Shown here: positions 1-8,913 of the stretch, piece by piece
Layout of the letters: each line of letters starts with the position of its first letter
Position numbering within the stretch: the first letter of the stretch is position 1
Assembly (NCBI GenBank): GCA_039583345.1
Contig: JAZDSJ010000009.1
Span: 1 to 64,000, forward strand
DNA from: Tectiglobus diatomicola
Lineage (GTDB): Bacteria > Pseudomonadota > Alphaproteobacteria > Rhizobiales > Hyphomicrobiaceae
DNA length: 64,000 bases
Direction: 5' to 3'
The notes under the pieces: generated by a model
Seen by the model: the letters and a program-made list of their open reading frames with translations, nothing else
What the model was told of the DNA's origin: nothing
The model's database searches: none
Translations under genes and position numbers: made by a program

Positions 1-2
1 TG

Positions 3-128
3 TTTAGTATTGCAATTATCGCCAGAATCGTATGCACTGTCTTACTGCTTTACTTAGTAAGTTTTAAGCAGAACGCCAATATGCATAATAGATCGCTTCG
101 TGTCAATATATTATTTGGTGCTTTGTAA
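3..128 (+). CDS. possible 3' end of a membrane protein gene (partial)
   Basis: A frame is open from the left edge to a TAA at 126-128, giving about 41 residues. The first part is strongly hydrophobic (IAIIARIV, then VLLLYLVS) and is followed by a short basic tail, as at the cytoplasmic end of a last membrane helix. I do not recognise the family. In DNA this AT-rich a stop-free run of this length is uncommon but not decisive, so it may be chance. Confidence 0.3.
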   Translation, partial: FSIAIIARIVCTVLLLYLVSFKQNANMHNRSLRVNILFGAL

Positions 129-444
129 TTTAATCACGAGTGGCTTCTTAGATAATTAATATACCTTTAAACGCTTGCGCCATATATGTATGTTTTTCAC
201 TAAAAATGAACGCATTCTACTAACAGCAATGTTTTGCTGAGAATATGAATTTAATAACTAAAATATCCAGCCTGTTATTTGTATTGCCTCTCAATGAGAT
301 TGAAATGTGCTGAAGTAAATGTTTGTTTAAGATTGATATAAGTCAAATATTTTGCATTCAACTTCGTGAAGTACTATCAAAAGAATATTTTCTTAACAAT
401 TGCTAGAATTAAGATTTTTTTCGGAGTTCCATAAAAGCAATTAA
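129..444. other. AT-rich gap, nothing recognised
   Basis: There is no credible open frame, tRNA or terminator. It lies 3' of nth and of the possible partial gene at the left edge, so it should hold no promoter for either. Confidence 0.5.
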
Positions 445-1143
445 CTATAAAGATACTGATGATTTATGTTCAAAGATGCACAAGTCCCTAATGAGGCAAC
501 GTGAACAAGCTGGTTGGCGTGCATAACATATGTAACGGCCATGCAAAATCAACCAATGGTGAGCGTACATGCTGTATTCGTCTGGGACTACCTTTAGAAG
601 AATGGTCTCAACTTCCAAAGGATTTTTACCAGGAGCTAACCCAAGCCTATTGGAGATTCTAAATACATGTGTATCAACAGCTATAGTTGGTTGTTTGTAC
701 CAGACATTCATGACTACGTTAGCAGTCTTGCGCCCAACACCAGGCAATGCTTCTAAACTATCACGATCTGCTGGCACCTTGCCTTCGTTTTTTTCGATTA
801 AATTCTGAGATAGTTTGAAAACATTTTTTGCTTTGTTACGAAATAAACCAACACTTTTTATGAGCTCTCGTATCGAATCCTCACCAAGAGCAACCATAGC
901 GTAAGGCGTATCCGCTTTCTTAAAAAGTTGTCGCGTAACTTTATTAACGCTAACATCTGTCGCCTGAGCTGACAGCACGACAGCGACCAATAATGTAAAT
1001 GCATTATGGTATTCTAATTCGCCTTTTGGATTAGGATCCTTTTTTTTAAAACGCGCAAAAATCTCAGCAATGACCTGTTTAGATATTTTAGGTCTATGTG
1101 CTTTGTTTACAGTCTTTTTTTTACTAGTTTTACGCACTAACAA
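445..1143 (-). CDS. nth: endonuclease III (DNA glycosylase/AP lyase)
   Basis: This base-excision repair enzyme removes oxidised pyrimidines and cleaves the abasic site. The 232-residue product has the helix-hairpin-helix LPGVGRKT with the catalytic lysine at about 139, the catalytic aspartate in AVDTHVF (157), and a C-terminal 4Fe-4S loop with Cys206, 213, 216 and 222 in the expected C-x6-C-x2-C-x5-C spacing. The start is TTG at 1143, or GTG two codons later; neither has a good ribosome-binding site. The N-terminus is lysine-rich. The gene stands alone, with about 2 kb of apparently empty sequence upstream. Family assignment is secure; the start is not. Confidence 0.95.
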   Translation of the reverse strand: MLVRKTSKKKTVNKAHRPKISKQVIAEIFARFKKKDPNPKGELEYHNAFTLLVAVVLSAQATDVSVNKVTRQLFKKADTPYAMVALGEDSIRELIKSVGLFRNKAKNVFKLSQNLIEKNEGKVPADRDSLEALPGVGRKTANVVMNVWYKQPTIAVDTHVFRISNRLGLAPGKNPLEVETILLKVVPDEYSMYAHHWLILHGRYICYARQPACSRCLIRDLCIFEHKSSVSL

Positions 1144-3129
1144 AGTTACTTTTTTACACTTTTAAACTAGCTTTAGCGAACAAGTATATATATTATACGA
1201 GCACATTATAAAAGCGAACCTATTTCAGAGCTAAATTAATGAAGAGTTGCGAAGATACCAACTAATAACTTTTATAAAGTTTTTCGATCCTTAGATATTG
1301 TGTATTTCGAGATATTTTTGAATATTTCAACCACTTATCCATGTCACTCTCTAATATGGTATTGTTAATATTATAGAGAATTCAAAGATACCTAGAATGT
1401 ACATGCTCATATAGCGTATTTTGTGAACAGTATCAATCTAATTAAGCAAACCTTGAGCATAACGAATTCCGACATTTAAGTGACAGATGTGCGACGGATG
1501 AATTGTACATTTTAACTTTTGATAAACAACCCCCTGATTCCTACGAAAATAGAAATTGTCTTACTCAATTGATAATAAAGAGTGTAGATATAAAAGATTT
1601 AAAGCAAACATATTGTTCGTAGCAAGGAGATCAAATCAGAGTTTTTCAATATAGGCTTTTAAATATACAGTCTATTTGGTATTTTGCATGCAAGAAAAAT
1701 ATTTACTGAATTGTAATTGCAGTATTAGTCAAGAAATTTGCCTTCGTAAGGCATTACGTCTTTGATTTACGTATATGCTAACTAACAAATGAATTCAACG
1801 GTAATAAAATAACGGCGATGTAGCTTTTATGAAAGTATATTTATAGCAATGCAATATAATTGCATATCTTCGGATAGTATTTATTGTAATTAACCTTACA
1901 TAATCTCGCGAGAACATACGACGTAATACCCCACAGCTAAATCAACTTACTTTTAGTTTTACGGCACTTTATTTGAAACGAACCCTAAAACACAAAAGCT
2001 AGTGTTCTACATCAATCATCTTTACAGTTACAGTTTAAAAGGTTAGATGCGTATGAAAGTAGTTTCTACGTCGCAAATCTTAATTAATATTATTAATATG
2101 ATGCATTGTCTTGCTTTTATTTTATATGCTATATTTGTACTTAAATTCAAAAAATCTTTTAATTTTAAATAAGTTTATAAACTAATTATCACCTGTAATA
2201 GATGTTAACAAAGATTAAAAAAGGAACCCATAAAATCCTGAAGGTTAAATTTCCAGACAATGGTTTCATAGATGAAGTTCATGGTAAATTAAATTTAGGT
2301 GCGCACTGCATTTACAAGTTACTAGGTTGTTGGTTATTTAAATAAATTGGAAGATTCAACTCAATAAAAGTAATATTTACATCCTAATGTGAAGAATTTC
2401 CTCGGTAAGTCTAGCAAAATATCTAGTATGTTATTTTCAACAGATTTTTATGATACTAATCTGTGTGTAGCATATCATTTTTCACAGTAGATCGTACATA
2501 ATAAGATTGTGACTATCTAAGCTCAAAGTAAGATACACAAGCTGGCATGATATGAAGATTTCTTGTTTCGATTGCAATTAGCATGATCAAGCTAACAGAA
2601 CTGTGAAGACTTAATAAGTCTATGTATTGCAAAATACCAAAATGTCAAAAATTATTACTTCTAGTCATAAAGAGTTTAGTGCATGACGAATAATAGCCTT
2701 TAGTATTTTAAACTGATTATATGCACTAGCAAAACTTTATGTTGTTAAATTTGTAATTGTTTGTAATTTACTTGTATTCATTTTTTCTACTAAAGCGCTA
2801 TTGACGGTTCATTATATTACTAAAGCACCCTTCTTTCATTTACGGTTTTAAACAAATTAAATTAACTATCGCATACTATAGGCATAGTATTTATTTAATT
2901 AACAGAAAGTATTGTAATGAGTTGTGAGATGAAAAATAAGAATGTTTTTTTTATATTATTTTCTATATTTTTATACCATCGCATGGTAAATTTCTTTGAT
3001 CAACTCCAAGCATTATTCTGTATAACAAAAAAACTAACTTAGCCTGCAATCAACAATAAGAAAATATACACTCAGACAACATGGATGCAGAAACATTGTT
3101 AAAACTTAATAGTAACGCGTCTGTATTTT
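1144..3129. other. 2-kb AT-rich gap
   Basis: I find no supported gene, tRNA or known RNA. A small hairpin, TGCCTT/AAGGCA with a 3-base loop, lies at 1739-1753. A 47-codon frame at 2202-2345 is slightly less AT-rich than its surroundings. The gap probably consists of eroded genes plus the nth promoter at its left end. Confidence 0.5.
2202..2345 (+). other. short open frame of doubtful status (47 codons)
   Basis: It begins with ATG and ends with TAA. The product is lysine-rich at its start and contains KFPDNGFIDEVHGKLNLG, which reads more like real protein than the surrounding translations. There is no clear ribosome-binding site and I recognise no family. It could be a small gene, a relic of a larger one, or chance. 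Confidence 0.15.
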
Positions 3130-3522
3130 CTAATTTAGAGTGCGAGGCCCTTCTGGACTGTCAAGTGAAAAAGCTGGAATATTTACATCAAACAATTCAC
3201 CGCTATTGGAAATTACTTTATATTTACCAACCATTATACCAGAAGGCGTTTCTAATGGGCAGGCGGACGAATAAGAATATGAAGACCCTGATTCGATAGT
3301 GGGCTTTTCCCCGACAACACCGGCCCCGCGAATTTCTTGAATTACTCCTAGGGCGTTAGTAATATGCCAATATCTTGATAGTAGTTGTATCGTTAGAGGA
3401 CCACTGTTTTCTATAAATACGGTGTAAGACCAAAAATATCGATTAATCTCTGGTCTTGAAACCTTCTCGAGAAACTGAGACGTAACGCTCACACGGATAT
3501 TTCGTGTAATGGCTTTATACAT
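3130..3522 (-). CDS. apaG: ApaG family protein
   Basis: This is a 130-residue single-domain beta-sandwich protein of the ApaG/DUF525 family, whose length is normal here. The family signature is plain: an RYWHIT strand, an EIRGAGVVGE segment, CPLETPSGIMVGKY, and a C-terminal IPAFSLDSP. The family has been linked to cobalt/magnesium resistance and to dinucleoside-polyphosphate metabolism, but its biochemical role is unsettled. The ATG at 3522 has an AAAGG ribosome-binding site about 8 bases upstream. The gene is isolated, with long gaps on both sides. Confidence 0.93.
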   Translation of the reverse strand: MYKAITRNIRVSVTSQFLEKVSRPEINRYFWSYTVFIENSGPLTIQLLSRYWHITNALGVIQEIRGAGVVGEKPTIESGSSYSYSSACPLETPSGIMVGKYKVISNSGELFDVNIPAFSLDSPEGPRTLN

Positions 3523-4491
3523 ACGACAACCTTTCTAGTTTTAATTCGTAGGACAATGCTATCACTCTTAAAAAGAAGATATATAGAGAGAAAAATATTA
3601 ACCTCTAAGTACCAATTTATAATATATATAATAATTAATATCGGTAGGTGAGTGCAAAATAAACCATCAACATAATTTGTAGATTACCTTTAGTAATTAG
3701 TTTTTTACAAAACTATTAGGGAGAGGTATGCCATAAATGTACAACTTATATTATTCGTTTTAGCAAACGTAAAAATTAACATAAGCAAACTTAAAAAGCT
3801 TAAAATTATATCATACCTAGTTCACTCATTCTTGAATTTGAAGTACTATACAACGTTGTTTAATAGATATTTTTTCCGGCATTCAAGTGTTGACTTTAAT
3901 GCAGCCTAGATATACTACTTATAAATAATCAGCACATCCCCGCATGCTGAAAGCGCCAGATGGATGTACTTTTTAAGTTTATAAAAACAATTAGTATATT
4001 CGTCTGGCTCATGGATACATTCCTATTTGAAATTTTCTGATCATCTTAGTGTTTATTCATTAATGACATCTGCTTAAATATAACATGACTTAATTTCCAT
4101 TAGGACTGCTTGCTTTTAATTGTTTTAATTTTATTTGTTATATAATCCACTTTCATAATAAACTTTATATAGAACAGTTTTTTGAAAATAGTCGATATAC
4201 AGATAAAATAAATCTTAAAAAGGATACTACCTATTTAGTAAAAAATATGTACCAACTATTTCTTATCCCCAATTAACAAAATTTTGTTCCATTTATATAT
4301 AAAAAACCTCTATACATAACTGGTAAAATGTGCTGCTCACATGTTTGTGATTATATTACTTTGATGTGTTAAAAAGTGTTGTTTTAATAGGTAAACTTCT
4401 ATTATGTTTCATCTCAATGAAATGATATGAGTTAATTTCCATGCACTTAAATTGCCAATAAAGTAGTGACTTAAAGTTCAGGCGAGATAGT
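3523..4491. other. 969-base gap with one GC-richer hairpin
   Basis: It is mostly very AT-rich and contains no supported frame. At 3934-3974 there is a GC-richer patch in which ACATCC (3934-3939) can pair with GGATGT (3962-3967), followed by ACTTTTT. It must also contain the promoters of the diverging genes apaG and the exported protein at 4492. Confidence 0.45.
3934..3974 (+). other. candidate hairpin with T-rich tail
   Basis: A 6-bp stem ACATCC/GGATGT encloses a 22-base GC-richer loop with GCATGC and GCGCC patches, then ACTTTTT. It resembles the 3' end of a small RNA or a weak intrinsic terminator. No gene end lies close upstream on this strand, so a terminator would have to belong to an unseen transcript. 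Confidence 0.2.
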
Positions 4492-5415
4492 ATGGCGTGT
4501 AATTCGTTTTCAATATTTACATTTATTCTTGTATTTACATTAGCTACTTGTTCATCACTGTGCAACTCGCAAGTTAAAATAAAGAGTTTAGATTGTATTA
4601 AAATACATTACTTAAAAAATCTTCCTTCTGAACAATTTAACTGCATTGCAGCAGAAGACAGTGCTCATATAAAACTGTTTAGAACATTATTGCTTAACAC
4701 CAATATATACCCTACTAATGAAATTGGTTTTAGCTTAATACCTCTTTTTATTGCACCAGTGCAATTTGAAAAAAATTTTGTTGCAAAAGACATACAAAAT
4801 AACATTACAGCCAATTTGTGGCACACTACATCTGGAGAAAGCACTCCACTTGCAGGTAGCGAGCTTGAACAAAAGCGAATTAATTCCAACTTAAATCATA
4901 GCCTTAATAACAGGGAATTATTTTCTATATTAGGCTCAAAAAAAAAGAGAGGGTTACACAAGTCAACCCTCCTAAAAAGTAAAGAAAATACTGTTAATGA
5001 AAATAATATATACATCAAAAATCAAAATGCTGATAACACGGAAATAACTTTATTTTCTCTTAAAGATGGTATTAAACACTCAGAAAGAGTCAACATTTTA
5101 CGACCTCCGATATCATCGGCCGCTTTAAAGTTTCTTAGCAAAAATCTTACTCTCAGGACTAAAAGAGAGCCGAGGCGGGATGTGTGGATAGAGCTATCTA
5201 ATGGTACAATGATGATAGCAACTGTTAATTTAACTGGTGAGTTACCACGGGTAGCCGAAGGCGATGAATTTTTAATATATCGTTCACCTTTGTTTAAGGT
5301 TTGGGCAAAAGGCGAAAGACTAGAGCCTCGCCCTGGACGAGCCGATCACCAGTATTGGCCTAGACCTAAGCCTAGACCAATTAAGAGACGAAATTCAAGA
5401 AGTAATGAAGAATAG
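4492..5415 (+). CDS. exported protein of unknown function
   Basis: I do not recognise this 307-residue protein. Residues 1 to about 27 form a signal-peptide-like segment: a short polar start, a hydrophobic core (FSIFTFILVFTLAT), then small residues before Gln27. Residues 30-130 look folded and contain two cysteines. Residues 130-210 are polar, rich in Asn, Lys and Ser, and probably flexible. Residues 225-290 (RRDVWIELSNGTMMIATVNL onward) look like a compact beta-rich domain. The tail from about 280 is rich in Arg and Pro. The ATG has an AGGCGA-like ribosome-binding site. It stands alone, convergent with the heat-shock gene downstream. Likely envelope or periplasmic. Confidence 0.7.
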   Translation: MACNSFSIFTFILVFTLATCSSLCNSQVKIKSLDCIKIHYLKNLPSEQFNCIAAEDSAHIKLFRTLLLNTNIYPTNEIGFSLIPLFIAPVQFEKNFVAKDIQNNITANLWHTTSGESTPLAGSELEQKRINSNLNHSLNNRELFSILGSKKKRGLHKSTLLKSKENTVNENNIYIKNQNADNTEITLFSLKDGIKHSERVNILRPPISSAALKFLSKNLTLRTKREPRRDVWIELSNGTMMIATVNLTGELPRVAEGDEFLIYRSPLFKVWAKGERLEPRPGRADHQYWPRPKPRPIKRRNSRSNEE

Positions 5416-5574
5416 GGCTTTATCTCTTCACAAACTGTTCAAAGTGAAGGGTGTACACAATGGAAATATGTACACAAGCAACTTGACACATAATACATTC
5501 ATACTTCACTTAATTTCAAATTAAAACCAACTATCGATTAAACAAAGTAGTCAATAAAATGACTATTACTGCAC

Positions 5575-6036
5575 TTAGCTGGCTTCAATTAACTCGTTTG
5601 ACGATTTATCAGAGGTGTAAATTTTTATTGTCCTGGGCTTCAAATTCTCTGGGAGATTGCGCTTTAAGCCTATATGCAGTAGCCCCTCATGTAATTTAGC
5701 TCCAACAATCTCCATATGGTCAGCAAGTTGGAAACGACGTTTAAATCCACGTTGTGCTATTCCTCTGTAAAGATATTTTACAGTTGTATCCTCAACTTTT
5801 TTCTCACCCTTTATCGAAAGCATTTGCTCTTTAACATCTATTGTAAGCTCATCTTCGCTAAAACCAGCTACGGCCATAGTAATCCTATATTCATGATCGC
5901 TACATTGTTCAATATTATAGGGTGGATAAGTTACTATGTTGTCACTACCTGAACTTGACATGTTGTCGAGTAACTTGAACAACCTGTCAAAGCCCACTGT
6001 AGAATGATAAAGGGAGTTTGTTGTTTGGTGTTGCAT
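5575..6036 (-). CDS. small heat-shock protein, Hsp20/IbpA family
   Basis: This ATP-independent holdase binds unfolding proteins and passes them to DnaK/ClpB. The 153-residue product has an N-terminal FDRLFKLLDNM segment, an alpha-crystallin domain from about 38 to 135 with the expected AGFSEDELTIDV and GIAQRGFKRRFQL patches, and a C-terminal RTIKI sequence providing the I-x-I anchor. It fits the alphaproteobacterial HspA/IbpA type. Its ATG at 6036 lies 8 bases after a GGAG ribosome-binding site that can be locked in a hairpin (see 6037-6124). That hairpin and a sigma-32-like promoter suggest both temperature-gated translation and heat-shock transcription. Confidence 0.93.
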   Translation of the reverse strand: MQHQTTNSLYHSTVGFDRLFKLLDNMSSSGSDNIVTYPPYNIEQCSDHEYRITMAVAGFSEDELTIDVKEQMLSIKGEKKVEDTTVKYLYRGIAQRGFKRRFQLADHMEIVGAKLHEGLLHIGLKRNLPENLKPRTIKIYTSDKSSNELIEAS

Positions 6037-6124
6037 GTTTAGTTCTCCATATAAGAAGCAACCATTTTACCTGCCATTATGGCCAGGTGATATTGTGTAT
6101 AAAGCTTTTTGGATAAACAGCTTG
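6037..6124 (-). promoter_or_regulatory. ROSE-like RNA thermometer in the hsp20 leader
   Basis: Read on the minus strand, the leader ends with GGUUGCUUC-UUAUAU-GGAGAACU, 6 bases before AUG. GGUU pairs with AACU, CUUC pairs with the GGAG ribosome-binding site, and one G is left bulged opposite it. This is the signature of ROSE elements, in which a UUGCU pentamer with a bulged G masks the Shine-Dalgarno. Just upstream is a second hairpin, ACCUG(G)CCA-UAA-UGGCAGGU (6070-6089). Its position before an Hsp20 gene in an alphaproteobacterium matches known ROSE elements. The fold was drawn by hand; no energies were computed. Confidence 0.65.
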
Positions 6125-6130
6125 GTATGT

Positions 6131-6159
6131 ATATGATAATGGAGATAGTTGATTTCAAG
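6131..6159 (-). promoter_or_regulatory. candidate RpoH (sigma-32) promoter for hsp20
   Basis: On the minus strand CTTGAA (6154-6159) is followed after exactly 17 bases by TCATAT (6131-6136), close to the heat-shock promoter pattern of alphaproteobacteria (CTTGAM, 17-18 bases, CYTATNT-like). Transcription would begin near 6124, giving a leader of about 88 bases, which suits a ROSE element. Confidence 0.4.
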
Positions 6160-6263
6160 AGCTTTAAAAAAAATTCACACAAATTAATTGTAAGCCTATA
6201 ATCAGCATATCAATAGTAATAGTTTTTATCTTTAAATAATGTAAAATTACATGGTACACAACT

Positions 6264-7208
6264 ATGCGTCTTATCTCGATTACCCGAAATCCGATACCTA
6301 ATGGTGCTATTGTCGGAAGATTTAAGGGATATGATGGTAAACCTTTGCGATATGCTCGCTGGGAACCGACAGTTAGCAAGAGGCATGGAACAATATGCGT
6401 ATTTACCGGCTATTCAGAATATATTGAAAAATATTTTGAAACAGTTTCCGATTTACGTCGCAGAGGTTTCTATGTAGCTGTAATGGACTGGCGTGGCAAT
6501 GGCGCTTCTTACCGACCCACCAACGATCCAAGAAAAGGCCATATTCATGATTTTTCTGAATATGAACGGGACATAGAGTGTTATATGCGTGATATCATAA
6601 CACCTAGTTGTCCTCCACCTTTCATTGCTTTAGCTCATTCTATGGGAGGAAATATTATTCTAAGATATATTTCCAGGCCTGAAAACTTTTTTAACCGAAT
6701 CGTACTATCATCTCCTATGGTTAAGATACATTCGTCAATTCTCTATTTACCGTCCGAGGTTATTCACATACTTTGCAAAAGTGCAATAACCCTGGGCTGG
6801 CGTAAGGCATACGTGTTTGGCGGAAATGCATATGACGGTATAATGAAGGATTTCGATACTAACAAACTAACCTCCAGTTATGAACGATATCTTCGTAATT
6901 ACAAGTTACAGCAGGTTGCTTCATCGTTGCTTGTAGGCTCGCCAACAATAGGTTGGCTCAATGCTGCACTTAGATCAATTAAAACTATCAATCATCCTGA
7001 TTATTTTGCAAAGCTACGAGTTCCAGCTTTAATTTTTTCCGCTGGTATGGATACCGTCGTACCAAGCCAGGCTATTAATGAATATGCAACAAGACTTAAA
7101 GTAGGAACCGGAATTTTTTTACCCGATTCAAAACATGAGATCCTGCAAGAAAAAAATAATATACGAGCTCAGTTCTGGGCAACCTTCGATGCTTACTTCG
7201 ATATTTAG
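6264..7208 (+). CDS. alpha/beta-hydrolase, lysophospholipase-like
   Basis: This 314-residue serine hydrolase belongs to the Hydrolase_4/PldB-like group of lysophospholipases and monoacylglycerol lipases. The nucleophile elbow is AHSMGG with Ser126. A likely acid is Asp263 (SAGMDTVVP) and the base His291 (DSKHEIL), in the canonical order and spacing. The oxyanion region FTGYSEYIEKY and the DWRGNGAS strand also fit. No signal peptide is evident, so it is probably cytoplasmic or loosely membrane-bound. Substrate cannot be told from sequence. It is divergent from hsp20, and the 227 bases between them carry both promoters. Confidence 0.88.
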   Translation: MRLISITRNPIPNGAIVGRFKGYDGKPLRYARWEPTVSKRHGTICVFTGYSEYIEKYFETVSDLRRRGFYVAVMDWRGNGASYRPTNDPRKGHIHDFSEYERDIECYMRDIITPSCPPPFIALAHSMGGNIILRYISRPENFFNRIVLSSPMVKIHSSILYLPSEVIHILCKSAITLGWRKAYVFGGNAYDGIMKDFDTNKLTSSYERYLRNYKLQQVASSLLVGSPTIGWLNAALRSIKTINHPDYFAKLRVPALIFSAGMDTVVPSQAINEYATRLKVGTGIFLPDSKHEILQEKNNIRAQFWATFDAYFDI

Positions 7209-7533
7209 ATCGGTAGATAATTTTATCTCTACAATCAATACTACTTTGTAAATAGTTTATAAGCTAGTTAATGAGTATTTTTGCTATTTTTTTCACCGCA
7301 TAACAAGCATTACACACCAATATTAATTATGATATTAGAGACACATAGGATCTTTCGAGACACTAAAAAGTTATGTCCCGTAAACAAAACAAATATTGTC
7401 AACATATGTTCTTCTTGTTAGATTACACTATTGTATTGTCGCTAACTAGACCTCCTGTGTGATAACCTTATTAGTGATTTTTTTGTTATTTAAATTAATA
7501 AAAACTTAATATTATAAAAAGTTTAAATTATAG
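7209..7533. other. 325-base gap, nothing recognised
   Basis: It lies between the convergent 3' ends of the hydrolase and L,D-transpeptidase genes. It is very AT-rich. I see no strong terminator hairpin and no open frame. Confidence 0.5.
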
Positions 7534-8304
7534 CTAATGGCTTGCAAAGCGCTTGCCGATAGATTTTTGATTTGCATATCCTTTTACGATAATCCTAGTT
7601 TTATTCTTTCCATGCCTTCTGACTAAGTTGTAAAACGTTCGCGCATGAACAATACTCAATCTAATGCAACCGTGAGAAGCTGGATTTCCTAAATGACGAA
7701 CAGCATTAGTTCCATGTGTTGCGATGCCGCGATTAAAAAAAACGGAATATGGCATCGGTGTTCCATTATATTGACGGGAATACCAGCGTCTAGCTATCCA
7801 AGTAGGTTTATAAGTTCCTGTTGGTGTCTCGTATCCTTTGCGACCAGATGAAATCGGCCATTTATAAAAAGTATTTCCCTTACCAAATACAGTCATTATC
7901 TGACGTGTCAAATCCACATGCGCCTTTAACGTTGGTAATTTAACTCTTGGAACAACTAACTTAGGCTTTTTCTTATGTTTCGATTCAAAATTTATTTTTC
8001 TATCAAAATTTGAGATAGCTTTGGAAGGCTGTTTAATTTCCGAAACTTTATTATTTTGAGATTGCGAATATTGCTTCAGAGTTGGATTAGCTATCTCTTT
8101 TTTTTTAAAAAAAGCTGTCGTAATTTCATCCCTACTATTATCGGACTCTTTGTAAGAATTCTCTTTTATTGGAGAGGTTTCCTTATTAGATATCAAAAGA
8201 AACTCATGATTTAAATCAGTTGCTGGCAACAATATAGTGCAAGGAATAAATGTAAACACGATCATAAATAGTATACGTTTGAGCTTGAAATAGTTTAAAA
8301 ACAT
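7534..8304 (-). CDS. L,D-transpeptidase (YkuD domain)
   Basis: This enzyme makes 3-3 peptidoglycan crosslinks or attaches proteins to the wall. The 256-residue product begins with a hydrophobic signal or anchor segment (about 11-26) and then a polar Lys/Ser/Asn-rich linker to about residue 118. The YkuD domain (about 125-242) has the catalytic set His197-Gly198 and SHGCIR with Cys213. Topology points to the periplasm. It is a single gene downstream of the photolyase on the same strand, but 609 bases away. Its presence shows that the organism still maintains a peptidoglycan wall. Which subfamily reaction it performs is not determined. Confidence 0.92.
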   Translation of the reverse strand: MFLNYFKLKRILFMIVFTFIPCTILLPATDLNHEFLLISNKETSPIKENSYKESDNSRDEITTAFFKKKEIANPTLKQYSQSQNNKVSEIKQPSKAISNFDRKINFESKHKKKPKLVVPRVKLPTLKAHVDLTRQIMTVFGKGNTFYKWPISSGRKGYETPTGTYKPTWIARRWYSRQYNGTPMPYSVFFNRGIATHGTNAVRHLGNPASHGCIRLSIVHARTFYNLVRRHGKNKTRIIVKGYANQKSIGKRFASH

Positions 8305-8913
8305 TTACGCTCCCATTGTCTCAACTGAAGTCCTTATACCACTTGTCTTACAGCAAAATAAACTCAACATCTGGCAGTGTGCACGCTGTTTAATTAGTCA
8401 TCTAGATTTGAATAACTTTCATATAAGTATGAGTTTTGTGTGAGAGGCAAGAATTATTAATGTCAAATCAATGTGATTCTAAAGGTAAATAATCAAAAAG
8501 TTAAGAATTCGATGAATTTGCAAAAGCTTGTAACAGCTGACATCTGATATATTTCGTTGAAGAGATATCTTTTCTTCAGTTAGAATTACAAGGATATCGT
8601 ATGAAATGTATTTTAGTAAGACAATGGAATCTTTACTTTTGTAAGAATTCCATACAAAAGCTCTAGGTGAAAAAAGTTTCTAATTAAAAGTGACCGCATT
8701 CATTCAAGCTAAAAAACAATTACATCCTCTTAGTCTGATTTTTACACCTTGATTGGTTCATATACTACCTATTATGAAATTACGAGTTAATGATTATTTC
8801 ATATGCACTTAAAATAATCAGGTGAAAGTCTAATAGGCATGATGTCTTCTTAATCTAATTTGAGCGTTGAAATAAATTTAACTTATATATTTCTTCGAAG
8901 CACTATTATAGAT
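8305..8913. other. 609-base gap, nothing recognised
   Basis: It is AT-rich and contains no supported frame or RNA. A 6-bp inverted repeat TGAAGA/TCTTCA (8558-8578) has no T-tail and looks incidental. The transpeptidase promoter should be at the left end. Confidence 0.5.

Noticed and set aside
333..346. FNR-like site TTGAT-ATAA-GTCAA
   Set aside because: It has one mismatch and lies 3' of nth and of the possible partial gene, where no promoter is expected.
1739..1753. Hairpin TGCCTT-CGT-AAGGCA, considered as a terminator
   Set aside because: The following bases are not a T-run and no gene ends nearby.
3081..3299. 72-codon plus-strand frame over apaG
   Set aside because: It is antisense to a gene with unmistakable ApaG motifs.
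4356..4565. 69-codon minus-strand frame overlapping the start of the exported-protein gene
   Set aside because: It is antisense to a frame with a good signal peptide and ribosome-binding site, and its own composition is that of AT-rich non-coding DNA.
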